Below, in pieces: positions 17,832 through 25,350 of a stretch of DNA of 64,000 nt; positions within the stretch are counted from its first letter, which is position 1; each line of letters begins with the position of its first letter. The notes under the pieces are model-generated. The model saw nothing but the letters and a program-made list of their open reading frames with translations. It did not search any database and was not told where the DNA came from. The translations under genes and the position numbers were made by a program. Location: NCBI GenBank assembly GCA_030147635.1, contig JASBUZ010000025.1, positions 95,441-159,440 of the forward strand, read 5' to 3'. Source of the stretch: Gammaproteobacteria bacterium (GTDB lineage: Bacteria > Pseudomonadota > Gammaproteobacteria > Legionellales > Legionellaceae).

Positions 17832-18848
17832 ATGAGAAATCAGGCAGATAATATCAGAGCATTTATTCTAAAAGAGGTGGTTGAACATCCACATGACTTA
17901 GTCAGCTTTGTTATGGCTGCATTCAAAGTGTCTCGAACGACGGTACTACGCCATATTCAGCACCTTATAAAGCAAGACAAACTCAGCAAAACCGGACATA
18001 CCAAACAAATCACGTATACCTTAACAGAGAGTTTAAGTAAAATTTTAACAGTTAATTTAAATACGAGCTTTGATGAGTTCGATTTTTTTAATCAACATTT
18101 TGCCAAACAACTTAAAAAAAACCTAAATAAAAACGCTTATGCCATTACTGAGTATGTGATGACAGAATTGCTGAACAACTGTAAGGACCACTCCAAGGGC
18201 AGTAGGGCAACGGTACAGGCCTATTTTAAGCATGCAACTTTTTACTGTATGATTGAGGATAACGGAGATGGGGTATTTAAAACCATTCAAGAGAGTGCCC
18301 CCTGGGATGATATTCGAGATATTTTATTTGAGTTGAGTAAGGGAAAGTTAACTCGAGACCCTATGAATCATAGTGGTGAGGGGCTTTTTTTTAGTGCACG
18401 GGCCGTAGATAGGTTCAGAATCTTTGCTAATGGGTATCAGTTCATTCGGGATAACTTAGAGCAAGACTGGACTTTTTGTGAATCTTCAGTCACTAAGGGA
18501 GCTCGAGTAGAAGTTGAAGTGAACAAAAATACAGACAGACAACTTGAAGATATATTTGAGGCGTACACTGAAGATTTTTCTTTCAACAAGACAGATATTC
18601 TGGTGGATTTATCACAACACTTTGGCGAGCGCTTGATTTCTCGTTCACAAGCGAAGCGTGTATGTCGACGTTTAGAAAATTTTTCTCATGTGACGTTGGA
18701 CTTTAAAAAAATTGAAGCTGTTGGACAGGGGTTTGTGGATCAGTTATTTAGGGTGTATCAGAGAGAGCATCCTAACCTGGTGATTGAGTACATTAATGCG
18801 AATACCAATGTTGAGTTTATGATAAGACGCTGTCTGGCTGCGCTATAA
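17832..18848 (+). CDS. HTH - histidine-kinase-like ATPase - DUF4325 (STAS-like) protein
   Basis: About 338 residues. Residues 5-60 form a helix-turn-helix ('FKVSRTTVLRHIQHLIKQ'). Residues about 85-215 are a GHKL ATPase domain with N-box 'ELLNNCKDHSKGS', 'IEDNGDGVF' and 'SGEGLFFSARAV'. There is no phospho-acceptor H-box. The C-terminal 90 residues ('ISRSQAKRVCRRLENF', 'VGQGFVDQLFRVYQ') match the STAS-like DUF4325 family. The combination resembles an anti-sigma-factor kinase fused to its antagonist-type domain and a DNA-binding domain. The substrate and targets are unknown. The ATG at 17832 lacks an obvious Shine-Dalgarno; a TTG at 17817 is the alternative. Confidence 0.82.
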   Translation: MRNQADNIRAFILKEVVEHPHDLVSFVMAAFKVSRTTVLRHIQHLIKQDKLSKTGHTKQITYTLTESLSKILTVNLNTSFDEFDFFNQHFAKQLKKNLNKNAYAITEYVMTELLNNCKDHSKGSRATVQAYFKHATFYCMIEDNGDGVFKTIQESAPWDDIRDILFELSKGKLTRDPMNHSGEGLFFSARAVDRFRIFANGYQFIRDNLEQDWTFCESSVTKGARVEVEVNKNTDRQLEDIFEAYTEDFSFNKTDILVDLSQHFGERLISRSQAKRVCRRLENFSHVTLDFKKIEAVGQGFVDQLFRVYQREHPNLVIEYINANTNVEFMIRRCLAAL

Positions 18849-19003
18849 AAAATTTTTGTTTAATTTAGAAGATATTTATTCATGAAAATGTAAAGCTAGA
18901 CTTAAGATTTTCATGGATAATGATTCACTTTGCGGGTTTCACCACGATCTTTTTCATTTTTGCCTGCTCAGAGATGGCAAAGAAGAGAACATAACTCTTG
19001 AAA

Positions 19004-19050
19004 GCGTCGTTGCGAGAACTGCGAGCGTAGCGCGGCAGGACGAAGCAATT
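19004..19050. repeat. Imperfect palindromic element (dispersed-repeat type)
   Basis: This lies in the roughly 280-bp gap between the regulator and the tRNA. It starts GCGTCGTTGCGAGAACTGCG and ends GACGAAGCAATT. Paired arms TTGC/GCAA and CTGC/GCAG flank a GCGAGCGTAGCGC core. It resembles the short repeats of the 'TTGCGAG...GAAGCAA' kind scattered in many Rickettsiales and Legionellales genomes. Only one copy is seen in this window. The rest of the gap shows no gene. Confidence 0.45.
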
Positions 19051-19092
19051 GTAAGTTAATAAGGATTGTGCCAATTTAGACTTTTTTATCCA

Positions 19093-19121
19093 TTGACAAA
19101 CGCGATAAATATACGTAATTT
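19093..19121 (+). promoter_or_regulatory. Sigma-70-type promoter of tRNA-Leu(CAG)
   Basis: A perfect -35 TTGACA, a 17-base spacer and a -10 TAATTT lie 9 bases upstream of the first tRNA base. Strength and position fit a stable-RNA promoter, although a GC-rich discriminator is only partly visible (AGCCCCGAT). Confidence 0.75.
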
Positions 19122-19130
19122 AGCCCCGAT

Positions 19131-19217
19131 GCCGAGGTGGTGGAATTGGTAGACACGCTAGCTTCAGGTGCTAGTGGGGGCAACCCCGTGGAGGTTCGAG
19201 TCCTCTTCTCGGTACCA
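19131..19217 (+). tRNA. tRNA-Leu (anticodon CAG)
   Basis: An 87-base class II tRNA with CCA encoded. The D-arm reads GGTGGAATTGGTAGACACGC. The anticodon loop TTCAGGT between CTAGC and GCTAG gives CAG. A variable arm GTGGGGGCAACCCC and T-loop TTCGAGT follow. The acceptor pairs GCCGAGG with TCTCGGT and the discriminator is A, as required for leucine. It has its own promoter and converges on a small minus-strand gene. Confidence 0.96.
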
Positions 19218-19224
19218 ATAGAGC

Positions 19225-19482
19225 TTATGATGATGCTTCTTTTGCTTGGGTTGCATAGAAGTTTTTCAGCTCAAAGTCGACATAATTTTCGAGTAATCGC
19301 TTGATTTCATGCTCTGCACCCACTTGGGTTTCATCTTCTGCATGAAAGTGCGTTTGTGCGAATCCTGGGGTGCTCAGTAAATAAATAGCATTGCCATGTG
19401 CCTCATAGAGGCGGGGCTCGGCACAACTGACTTCAGTAATTGTGTATGAAAGCTTAAATCCTTTGTAAATGTATTCAATCAC
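19225..19482 (-). CDS. Small hypothetical protein
   Basis: An 85-residue protein starting at GTG with AGGAG ten bases upstream. It is soluble and slightly acidic, and contains a histidine-rich 'HFHAEDETQVGAEHEIKRLL' segment. No family is recognised and there is no signal peptide. It ends 7 bp from the convergent tRNA-Leu. The well-placed ribosome site and protein-like composition support it as real. The roughly 230 bp between this gene and the next on the plus strand hold no other feature I can support. Confidence 0.65.
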   Translation of the reverse strand: MIEYIYKGFKLSYTITEVSCAEPRLYEAHGNAIYLLSTPGFAQTHFHAEDETQVGAEHEIKRLLENYVDFELKNFYATQAKEASS

Positions 19483-19714
19483 GGTGATGTCGCTCCTACA
19501 ACGCCCAAATAACCTGGGTCTTCCTTGGATATGTCATGTGCTTTTTCACAGGAAATTGCACATAACGCTTTCGACTTTTGTAACACGCTTACTGTTCGTT
19601 TGCAAAAAAATGCAGCGATGTTTATCAAGATGGTGATTTTTTTAAGAAGCTTATTCAATTTTTATACGAAACTAGATATACTCAGCCTAGGCTTTGCTTG
19701 AGGGCTTTTTTGAG

Positions 19715-20389
19715 ATGATGGGAAATTTATTTAACATGTTTGGCCCCTCGCCAATTCGTCCCATTGAGCAGCACATGTACCAAGTGTATCAATGCGCAAA
19801 GCTCCTTCTTCCTTTTTTTGATGCAGTTCTAACCGAAAATTGGGATGAGGCAGCAAGAATCCATGAGCAAATCTCAGAACTTGAAAAAGAAGCTGATTTA
19901 ATTAAGCGAGACTTGCGACTGCACTTGCCAACGGGCTTATTTTTACCAGTTGGTCGTACGGATGTGTTAGAGCTTTTAAGTGTACAAGACCGAATTGCCA
20001 ATAAATCCCAAGACATATCGGGGCTTATGATGAGTCGGCGCATGCATATTCCAGAGGCATTGTCGGGACTATTTATTCCGTTTTTGACGTGCTCGCTGGA
20101 TGCAGCAAAGCAAGCTTGTAAAGCCATTAATGAGCTCGACCAACTGCTTGAAAGTGGTTTTCGGGGCAGTGAAGTGACAATTGTCGAAGAAATGATTGTG
20201 ACTTTGGACGAAATCGAGCATGATAGCGACGCCAAACTTGCGGAGATTCGTCATCGCATTTTTGAAATTGAAGAAACGCTACCGGCACTGGATGTGATGT
20301 TTCTTTATAAATTGGTTCAATGGATTGGGGACTTGGCCGATCACGCACAAACTGTGGGTGGACGGCTACAAATTTTGATTGCTCGGTAA
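19715..20389 (+). CDS. DUF47 family PhoU-like protein (TIGR00153)
   Basis: About 224 residues, all helical, with the family's N-terminal pattern 'NLFNMFGPSPIRPIEQHM' and a later 'LDEIEHDSDAKLAEIRHRIF' segment containing the ExxxD metal-binding motif. The ATG at 19715 (GAGGG about 11 bases upstream) fits the family start better than the TTG at 19694. DUF47 proteins act as regulators or chaperones of Pit-type phosphate transporters. Here the pit gene starts 8 bp downstream, a standard two-gene phosphate uptake unit. Confidence 0.92.
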   Translation: MMGNLFNMFGPSPIRPIEQHMYQVYQCAKLLLPFFDAVLTENWDEAARIHEQISELEKEADLIKRDLRLHLPTGLFLPVGRTDVLELLSVQDRIANKSQDISGLMMSRRMHIPEALSGLFIPFLTCSLDAAKQACKAINELDQLLESGFRGSEVTIVEEMIVTLDEIEHDSDAKLAEIRHRIFEIEETLPALDVMFLYKLVQWIGDLADHAQTVGGRLQILIAR

Positions 20390-20397
20390 CTCATTCT

Positions 20398-21672
20398 ATG
20401 GATGCATCACTGCTTTATTTTTCATTAGCGATTATTTTTTGTTTCATGATGACGTGGGGCGTGGGCGCAAACGATCTCGCAAACGTCATGAGTACCACCA
20501 TGGGCTCAAAAGCCATTACTGTAAAGCAAGCGCTTTGTGTTGCGGTGATTTTTGAGTTTGCCGGTGCATTTTTAGGCGGAACAGACGTCACTGAGACCCT
20601 GCGTGATGGCATCATCGATGTGCAGCTTCTATCCGATACACCCCTGATTCTTATCCAAGGCATTCTAGGCGTATTAATGGCGTGTACTATTTGGATGCAC
20701 TTAGCGAGCTGGCTTGGCGTACCGGTTTCTATTACTAATGCGTTGGTTGGCTCCATGGTAGGTTTTGGCTGGTTGGTGCTTGGCAGCGACGCGGTGCACT
20801 GGGAGCAAGTCTCACAAATTGCCATTGGTTGGGTTACCTCGCCCCTGATTGCAGGGACAACGGCCTACGCACTGTTTTTAAGTATCCAGCAAACTATTTT
20901 TGCAAAACCTGATTTATTAGAGCGCTCAAAACGTTTTATTCCGATTTACTTATTTTTAGTAGGTTCCGTCCTGTCATTTATTACGGTGTTTAAAGGGCTT
21001 GCCCACTTTGAAATTCAACTGAGCTTGAAGCAGAGCGTGGCGGTGACCTTAGGTACCAGCATATTAATTACCTTGTTTGGGACCTTTGTAGTTCGACGTA
21101 TTCCAGAAAAAGCGGACTTACGGCGTCGTGACCGTTTTGCCCAGGTCGAAAAACATTTTGCCGTTTTGATGGCAATGACCGCTTGTGCCATGGTATTTGC
21201 CCATGGTGCGAATGATGTGGCACTTGCCGTTGGGCCCTTAAGCATGGTGTATAGCCTGATTTCACATGCAGGTGAGCCATTACAGGCAACTGGATACCCC
21301 GCATGGACTGTGCTTTTAGGGGCCTCTGGCGTGGTCATTGGTTTTTTGGTGCAAGGTCGGCGTGTGATTGAAACCGTGGGGAGTTCAATTACTGCATTAA
21401 CCCCAAGCCGTGCTTTTGCAGCAACGCTTTCAGCAGCGACAACTGTTGTGATTGCAACCAGTCTTGGCATACCGGTGTCTGCAACGCAGACCTTAGTTGG
21501 CTCAGTACTTGGCGTGGGCCTTGCCCGGGGTATTGGGGCTTTAAACTTAATTGTGATCCGTAATATTTTTACTTCATGGATTTTAACGCTTCCTGCAGCC
21601 TCTATTCTCACCATTCTTTCTTATAAGTTGTTACATGTTGTTTTGACGCAACCCTGTACATCATTAAATTGA
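20398..21672 (+). CDS. Low-affinity inorganic phosphate transporter (Pit family)
   Basis: About 424 residues from the ATG at 20398, directly after the DUF47 gene. It has the duplicated Pit signature: 'WGVGANDLANVMSTTMGSKA' in the N-terminal half and 'FAHGANDVALAVGPL' in the C-terminal half. About ten hydrophobic helices and a central charged loop ('RRIPEKADLRRRDRF') are visible. It imports phosphate or metal-phosphate in the inner membrane, driven by cations (H+ or Na+). Confidence 0.94.
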   Translation: MDASLLYFSLAIIFCFMMTWGVGANDLANVMSTTMGSKAITVKQALCVAVIFEFAGAFLGGTDVTETLRDGIIDVQLLSDTPLILIQGILGVLMACTIWMHLASWLGVPVSITNALVGSMVGFGWLVLGSDAVHWEQVSQIAIGWVTSPLIAGTTAYALFLSIQQTIFAKPDLLERSKRFIPIYLFLVGSVLSFITVFKGLAHFEIQLSLKQSVAVTLGTSILITLFGTFVVRRIPEKADLRRRDRFAQVEKHFAVLMAMTACAMVFAHGANDVALAVGPLSMVYSLISHAGEPLQATGYPAWTVLLGASGVVIGFLVQGRRVIETVGSSITALTPSRAFAATLSAATTVVIATSLGIPVSATQTLVGSVLGVGLARGIGALNLIVIRNIFTSWILTLPAASILTILSYKLLHVVLTQPCTSLN

Positions 21673-21696
21673 TTTGATCGATAATTGGTCTATACT
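21669..21696 (+). promoter_or_regulatory. Promoter of the orphan gene at 21734
   Basis: TTGATT, a 16-base spacer and TATACT (5 of 6 consensus bases) lie just past the pit stop codon. Transcription would begin near 21703, which rules out a longer reading-frame start at 21674 and supports the ATG at 21734. Confidence 0.6.
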
Positions 21697-21733
21697 TGTT
21701 ATGTGTAACGAGTTTAATGATGAGGAGATAGTA

Positions 21734-22249
21734 ATGACTGATGCACATAATGAATTAAGTTACGTTGAGCAACTTCGACAAGTTTCACAACCTTATGTTG
21801 ATTGGTGTCATGAGTTTCTCAGAGCAAGAACCTCAGGCGTTTTAAGCCAACAAGAAGAAGATGCATTGAAAAGACAGGGTTATGGCGCGGCTCAAGAGTT
21901 TCAAAATGCACTTGATGACGGTGAAAAATGGGCTGTTGAGGCAGACCAAAAGCACTTGGAAGACATGAAAAGATTGGCAGAGGAGTTTGAGTATAACCCA
22001 AGCGGCCTGGAAATGTGTCTAGAAAAAATCACAGAGACTTTTAGTTGGCTTTCTGAAAAAACTCAGGAACATTTAATTACTCCTATTTGTAATTTCTTCA
22101 AAGCCATTGGTGAAGCGATTAAAAATGCTTACACAGGGACCAAAGACTATGTCGGCGGATTCTTTAAGAAAGAAGGCGATCAATCTGAAGAAGACCATAA
22201 GGATGATCTTAAGAAAGAGGGGGGTGTTGGACCCTTTCCTACTGAATAA
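21734..22249 (+). CDS. Orphan hypothetical protein with acidic, charged C-terminus
   Basis: 171 residues starting at ATG with GAGGAG upstream. It is helical and charged, with no signal peptide. A moderately amphipathic segment lies near 'PICNFFKAIGEAIKNAYTG', and the tail ends 'DQSEEDHKDDLKKEGG'. No known domain is recognised. It has its own promoter and a strong terminator, so it is a monocistronic accessory gene. The Glu/Asp/Lys-rich tail resembles the E-block secretion signal of Dot/Icm type IV effectors, which is a suggestion only. Two similar orphan genes follow beyond the transposase. Confidence 0.75.
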   Translation: MTDAHNELSYVEQLRQVSQPYVDWCHEFLRARTSGVLSQQEEDALKRQGYGAAQEFQNALDDGEKWAVEADQKHLEDMKRLAEEFEYNPSGLEMCLEKITETFSWLSEKTQEHLITPICNFFKAIGEAIKNAYTGTKDYVGGFFKKEGDQSEEDHKDDLKKEGGVGPFPTE

Positions 22250-22280
22250 GAGTGGTTTGAGGTTAAATTGAAACTTACTG

Positions 22281-22306
22281 AATGGGGCCATTTGGCCCCA
22301 TTTTTT
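22281..22306 (+). terminator. Rho-independent terminator
   Basis: AATGGGGCCA and TGGCCCCATT form a 10-bp GC-rich stem with a minimal loop, followed by a run of T. It ends the orphan gene transcript 32 bp after the stop codon. Confidence 0.93.
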
Positions 22307-22355
22307 GTTGTGCGCCGGGCATGGCGTAGATGTAGGAGGTGAAGGAGGTCATGGG

Positions 22356-23342
22356 TCATGGGGTCAAGTCTGTTTTCATTTTTTCAACTATCCGATCTAG
22401 TTGCTTTTTGCGCTCAGAATCTCGTTTTACCTCTTGTGAAAAGGTATGAATGGCATGGGATACACCGCCATAGTTTTTAAAGCCGAAAATAGTTGCCAGC
22501 TCTGACAGCTGGTAGCCGCCATGTTTATTTGCAAAATAAAGCGCTGCTTTTCTTGCTAGATTTTTGGGTTGGCGCCCTTTTTGCAGTGTGACTAAAGATT
22601 CCGGATTTACGCGAAATACTTTTGCTGTTTCCAGTATGATCTTGTTAATTTCTGGTTTGCTGATGACTCTTTGCTTTTTAGGTGTTTCTTGCGAGGGCTT
22701 GTTTAGGCAAAGAGAGTCAAGAAAAGCATCGTCGCCTAGAACGGGGGAGGTATGTCCCTGGCTATAAAACAAAGTGAGTTGCTCATTTAAGTCATCATTA
22801 TCCATGAAACTCTTATAATGGGTGAATTTGGCGGCGTCTTCGGTTTCTTGTGTAAGCTGGGCATACACCTCTTCTAACCGTAACCAAGCGGGTTGCTTTA
22901 CTTTTCCAATATAAGCCAAGTAGCTGGACCACTTGTATAGATCCAGGGAGTTAACTAGTTTGGCGGCCGTTGGGTTTAAATGGATGTATTTACTGAGGTG
23001 GAGTAAATAGCTATCTGAGTCGACTAGAATGGCTTTGTAGCGCCCGCGAAACAACGGGCCGTCAGTTTTATTCCGTCGATTGTATCGCTGTGTATATACG
23101 CCATTAATATGCCTCATTGCTCGGCTTAAGTTGGCATTTGGCGTTTTTATCAACAGGTGGTAATGATTGCTCATCAGGCAGTAAGCATGTATCTCGGTAT
23201 GGTATTGCTGGCAAGTTTCTTCGACTGTGCGTAAGAAGAGCGCTCTGTCTTTGTCGTCGTAAAAGATATTTTGCCTTCCCGCACCTCGATTCATCACATG
23301 ATAGTAGGCATTTTCATAAAGTACTCGTTGTGGTCTTGCCAT
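22356..23342 (-). CDS. REP-associated tyrosine transposase (Y1_Tnp, RAYT)
   Basis: 328 residues. The N-terminal 150 residues are a Y1/HUH transposase domain with 'HVMNRGAGRQNIF', the HxH motif in 'MSNHYHLLIKTP', 'GPLFRGRYKAILV', and candidate catalytic tyrosines in 'YKWSSYLAYIG'. Residues from about 230 hold a helix-turn-helix like DnaA domain IV ('LSELATIFGFKNYGGVSHAI'). RAYTs bind and nick hairpin repeats. The last residues KTDLTP and the stop are encoded by the left terminal repeat itself. The gene appears intact. Confidence 0.92.
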   Translation of the reverse strand: MARPQRVLYENAYYHVMNRGAGRQNIFYDDKDRALFLRTVEETCQQYHTEIHAYCLMSNHYHLLIKTPNANLSRAMRHINGVYTQRYNRRNKTDGPLFRGRYKAILVDSDSYLLHLSKYIHLNPTAAKLVNSLDLYKWSSYLAYIGKVKQPAWLRLEEVYAQLTQETEDAAKFTHYKSFMDNDDLNEQLTLFYSQGHTSPVLGDDAFLDSLCLNKPSQETPKKQRVISKPEINKIILETAKVFRVNPESLVTLQKGRQPKNLARKAALYFANKHGGYQLSELATIFGFKNYGGVSHAIHTFSQEVKRDSERKKQLDRIVEKMKTDLTP

Positions 23343-23422
23343 AAGATTAAAAATTAAATGAGAGAGTTTGTGATAAGGAGTTTACCTGTTTTTTAATAAA
23401 AAGAAAACAGACTTGACCCCAT
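22358..23422. mobile_element. RAYT-type element bounded by perfect 20-bp inverted repeats
   Basis: Identical inverted repeats ATGGGGTCAAGTCTGTTTTC (22358-22377) and its complement (23403-23422) flank a single Y1 transposase gene. The unit is about 1.07 kb. No target-site duplication is seen outside the repeats, as expected for HUH single-strand transposases. The left repeat forms the last codons of the transposase gene. Confidence 0.85.
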
Positions 23423-23461
23423 GCTTATGCCCCCCAGCGCTACTCCCATGACCAAAGTCTC

Positions 23462-23538
23462 CCTGTAATGGATGACAATCAACCATTACAGGCTAACACG
23501 GAATGTGACATTTCTATTTTGCTAAGGATGTGACATTT
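23462..23538. repeat. Hairpin plus direct repeats, possible insertion-sequence remnant
   Basis: CCTGTAATGG and CCATTACAGG form a perfect 10-bp stem around an 11-base loop (23462-23492). It is followed by two copies of ATGTGACATTT 25 bases apart (23503-23513 and 23528-23538). No coding sequence is attached and no T-run follows the stem. The pattern looks like a leftover insertion-sequence end beside the transposase, but I cannot name a family. The nearly 300-bp gap otherwise holds only the element's right end and a promoter. Confidence 0.45.
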
Positions 23539-23571
23539 TTAAATTACTACGACAAACTGATTTTTTTAAAC

Positions 23572-23599
23572 TTGATTTGTTTTTAATGTGTACTATATT
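23572..23599 (+). promoter_or_regulatory. Promoter of the orphan gene at 23640
   Basis: TTGATT, a 16-base spacer and TATATT form a plausible sigma-70 promoter in very AT-rich DNA. A small symmetric ACTATA-TT-TATAGT overlaps the -10 region and could be an operator. Confidence 0.55.
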
Positions 23600-23639
23600 T
23601 ATAGTGTGTACTGAATAAGGTATCTACGAGGAGAGAGAG

Positions 23640-24320
23640 ATGAGTGACCACAAGAATCAAGAACAGCAACGAACTTGGTACAGAGCCGTCGTTGACACTG
23701 CGCATGGAATAACCAGTACTGCTGGTGTGTCTATGTATAATAAGGAAGTACATGACGAGTTTACAGCGAGAGCAAACAGAGTTGCAGCCGAGATAAGAGG
23801 GAATATTTCAGCATTGGAGCAGTATATCCAACGTCAGAATGAGCAGTCATTCCTAGAGAGCTCTGCGAGGAAGAAAGTTAAAAGGCACGCAGAGGAAAAG
23901 CTAGCAGAGTTTCGGCAGGCTCGTGCAGGGCTTGATAACAAGTTTAATGTAGATACGTTGAGTCCAGAAGATAGAGAAATTTTGAAGACTTTTCAGAAGG
24001 AGTTGGACCGCTGGGAGGCAATATTAGGGAACGTTATGGAGACAGGTAGATCCGCGGAGATTCAAGGAGGAGGCTTTGATAAGCGAGTGTTTGATAAGCT
24101 GAATGATCTGAGTAAAAATGCACCTACTACAAAGGTTGGGGCCATTTATGAGGCATACTGCCACTGCCTAGAGAAAGTTGGAAGTGCTCTTGAGTCTATT
24201 AAAAACTTTGTGAAGGAGCATACACCAGATCTTGGTATCCAGAGTACTTTTGAAAGCATAAAAGGTAAATTCACAGGTGGTGATAAACCTGAGGAAGAGG
24301 AAGAACCAAAGATGAAGTAA
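23640..24320 (+). CDS. Orphan helical protein with poly-Glu tail
   Basis: 226 residues with a GAGGAGAGAG ribosome site. It is almost entirely helical and charged, with probable coiled-coil around 'RKKVKRHAEEKLAEFRQARA', and ends 'GGDKPEEEEEPKMK'. There are no membrane helices, signal peptide or recognised domain. It has its own promoter and terminator and sits beside the RAYT element. The glutamate block near the C-terminus is the kind of feature used to predict Dot/Icm effectors. Function is unknown. Confidence 0.78.
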   Translation: MSDHKNQEQQRTWYRAVVDTAHGITSTAGVSMYNKEVHDEFTARANRVAAEIRGNISALEQYIQRQNEQSFLESSARKKVKRHAEEKLAEFRQARAGLDNKFNVDTLSPEDREILKTFQKELDRWEAILGNVMETGRSAEIQGGGFDKRVFDKLNDLSKNAPTTKVGAIYEAYCHCLEKVGSALESIKNFVKEHTPDLGIQSTFESIKGKFTGGDKPEEEEEPKMK

Positions 24321-24332
24321 ATTGCTCTTTGG

Positions 24333-24363
24333 AAAACGCAGGCGCAGTTAGTCTGCGTTTTTT
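24333..24363 (+). terminator. Rho-independent terminator
   Basis: AAAACGCAG pairs with CTGCGTTTT across an 11-base loop and continues into TTTTTT. It ends the preceding orphan gene. Confidence 0.9.
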
Positions 24364-24386
24364 CAATCCTTTAAGATTTTAAAGTA

Positions 24387-24415
24387 TTTACTTTGATTTA
24401 TATTTGATCTAAAAT
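24387..24415 (+). promoter_or_regulatory. Promoter of the orphan gene at 24446
   Basis: TTTACT, a 17-base spacer and TAAAAT (5 of 6). Initiation near 24422 gives a leader of about 24 bases to the ATG at 24446, favouring it over an in-frame GTG at 24431. Confidence 0.55.
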
Positions 24416-24445
24416 GTCTGCCCTTTTAAAGTGAGTTATTTCATT

Positions 24446-24913
24446 ATGCCCGGGCAGTGTGTAAGTTTAGATATCTTTGAGTTTTCTGATAATTTAGGCA
24501 TATTCCAGTGTAGACTGATAGAGATGACAAAAGAGTTTGAGGGGAAAATTTCATCAGAAACACGAGAAACTTTAGCAGCAGACTTTATGCGTGTTTATAC
24601 TATTGCCGAGAACTTATTCACGCAGTTCTCAAAAGAGCTCTATGACGTTGAGTGCTCTACATATCAGAGAAAATTGGCTAAAATCAAGGGATGTATAGAT
24701 GTGTTTGCAGAGAAAAGGCCAGAGCCAGATAGGCCTTTAGCCAAGGTGACGCTTTTCCCAGAGCATTTTTTCTCGTCTTGCAAGGCGGGGCGCTCAACAT
24801 GTAATCAGTGGTCAGTGTTTTCAGATTTGGACTGGAAGGGACGTCAGACTTGGAGAGAAGTGCTTGGCAGTAACGAGCATTCTCATTCGTACCCATCCTT
24901 ACCAATCAAATAA
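24446..24913 (+). CDS. Orphan hypothetical protein
   Basis: 155 residues starting at ATG (alternative GTG at 24431; neither has a strong ribosome site). The N-terminal half is helical and acidic; the C-terminal half is enriched in aromatic and polar residues ('CNQWSVFSDLDWKGRQTW'). No domain is recognised. It has a separate promoter and converges on the thioesterase with 3 bp between stops. It belongs to the same accessory islet as its two plus-strand neighbours, with which I see no clear sequence similarity. Confidence 0.6.
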   Translation: MPGQCVSLDIFEFSDNLGIFQCRLIEMTKEFEGKISSETRETLAADFMRVYTIAENLFTQFSKELYDVECSTYQRKLAKIKGCIDVFAEKRPEPDRPLAKVTLFPEHFFSSCKAGRSTCNQWSVFSDLDWKGRQTWREVLGSNEHSHSYPSLPIK

Positions 24914-24916
24914 AGC

Positions 24917-25342
24917 TTAAGACCGTTTTACAACCGAGGCTGTCATTCGTGAGATGCAAGTCGGTTTGCCGGCTTCGTTATAGAGCTCAATAAGCCAGAC
25001 TTGAGTGGTTCGGCCAAGGTGCACCGGATGTGTTTTGGCGGTAACCAGACCCTCGCGTACAGGGCGTAAGTGGTTGGCATTAATCTCAAGGCCCACACAA
25101 TAACCAAGCGATTGGTCGACAACGGCATTGGCGGCAGTACTTGCAATGGTTTCGGCCAATACCACATTTGCGCCACCATGCACAATGCCGATTGGCTGTT
25201 TGGTGCGCTCGGTTGCAGGCATGGTGGCTGTTAAGCTGTTCTCTCCAACTTCTGTAAATTGGATATCGAGCCACTCAGCCATAGTGTTTGTACTGCGCTC
25301 ATTTAATAGTTCGATGGTGATAGGTTGAAACCAAATACTCAT
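24917..25342 (-). CDS. Hotdog-fold acyl-CoA thioesterase (YdiI/MenI/PaaI type)
   Basis: 141 residues. The hotdog central helix motif 'GIVHGGANVVLAETIAS' contains the catalytic-type glutamate and HGG loop. The start 'IWFQPITIELLN' matches the YdiI group, supporting this ATG despite a weak ribosome site. It hydrolyses small or aromatic acyl-CoA esters; the exact substrate is unknown. It lies 8 bp downstream of a conserved 55-residue gene on the same strand. Confidence 0.87.
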   Translation of the reverse strand: MSIWFQPITIELLNERSTNTMAEWLDIQFTEVGENSLTATMPATERTKQPIGIVHGGANVVLAETIASTAANAVVDQSLGYCVGLEINANHLRPVREGLVTAKTHPVHLGRTTQVWLIELYNEAGKPTCISRMTASVVKRS

Positions 25343-25350
25343 ATCCGGAA

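Noticed and set aside
20415-21614. Long open frames antisense to the pit gene
   Set aside because: They are opposite a clear Pit transporter, lack ribosome sites and have shadow-like composition.
23462-23492. Hairpin considered as a terminator
   Set aside because: No T-run on either strand and no gene ending just before it in the right direction.
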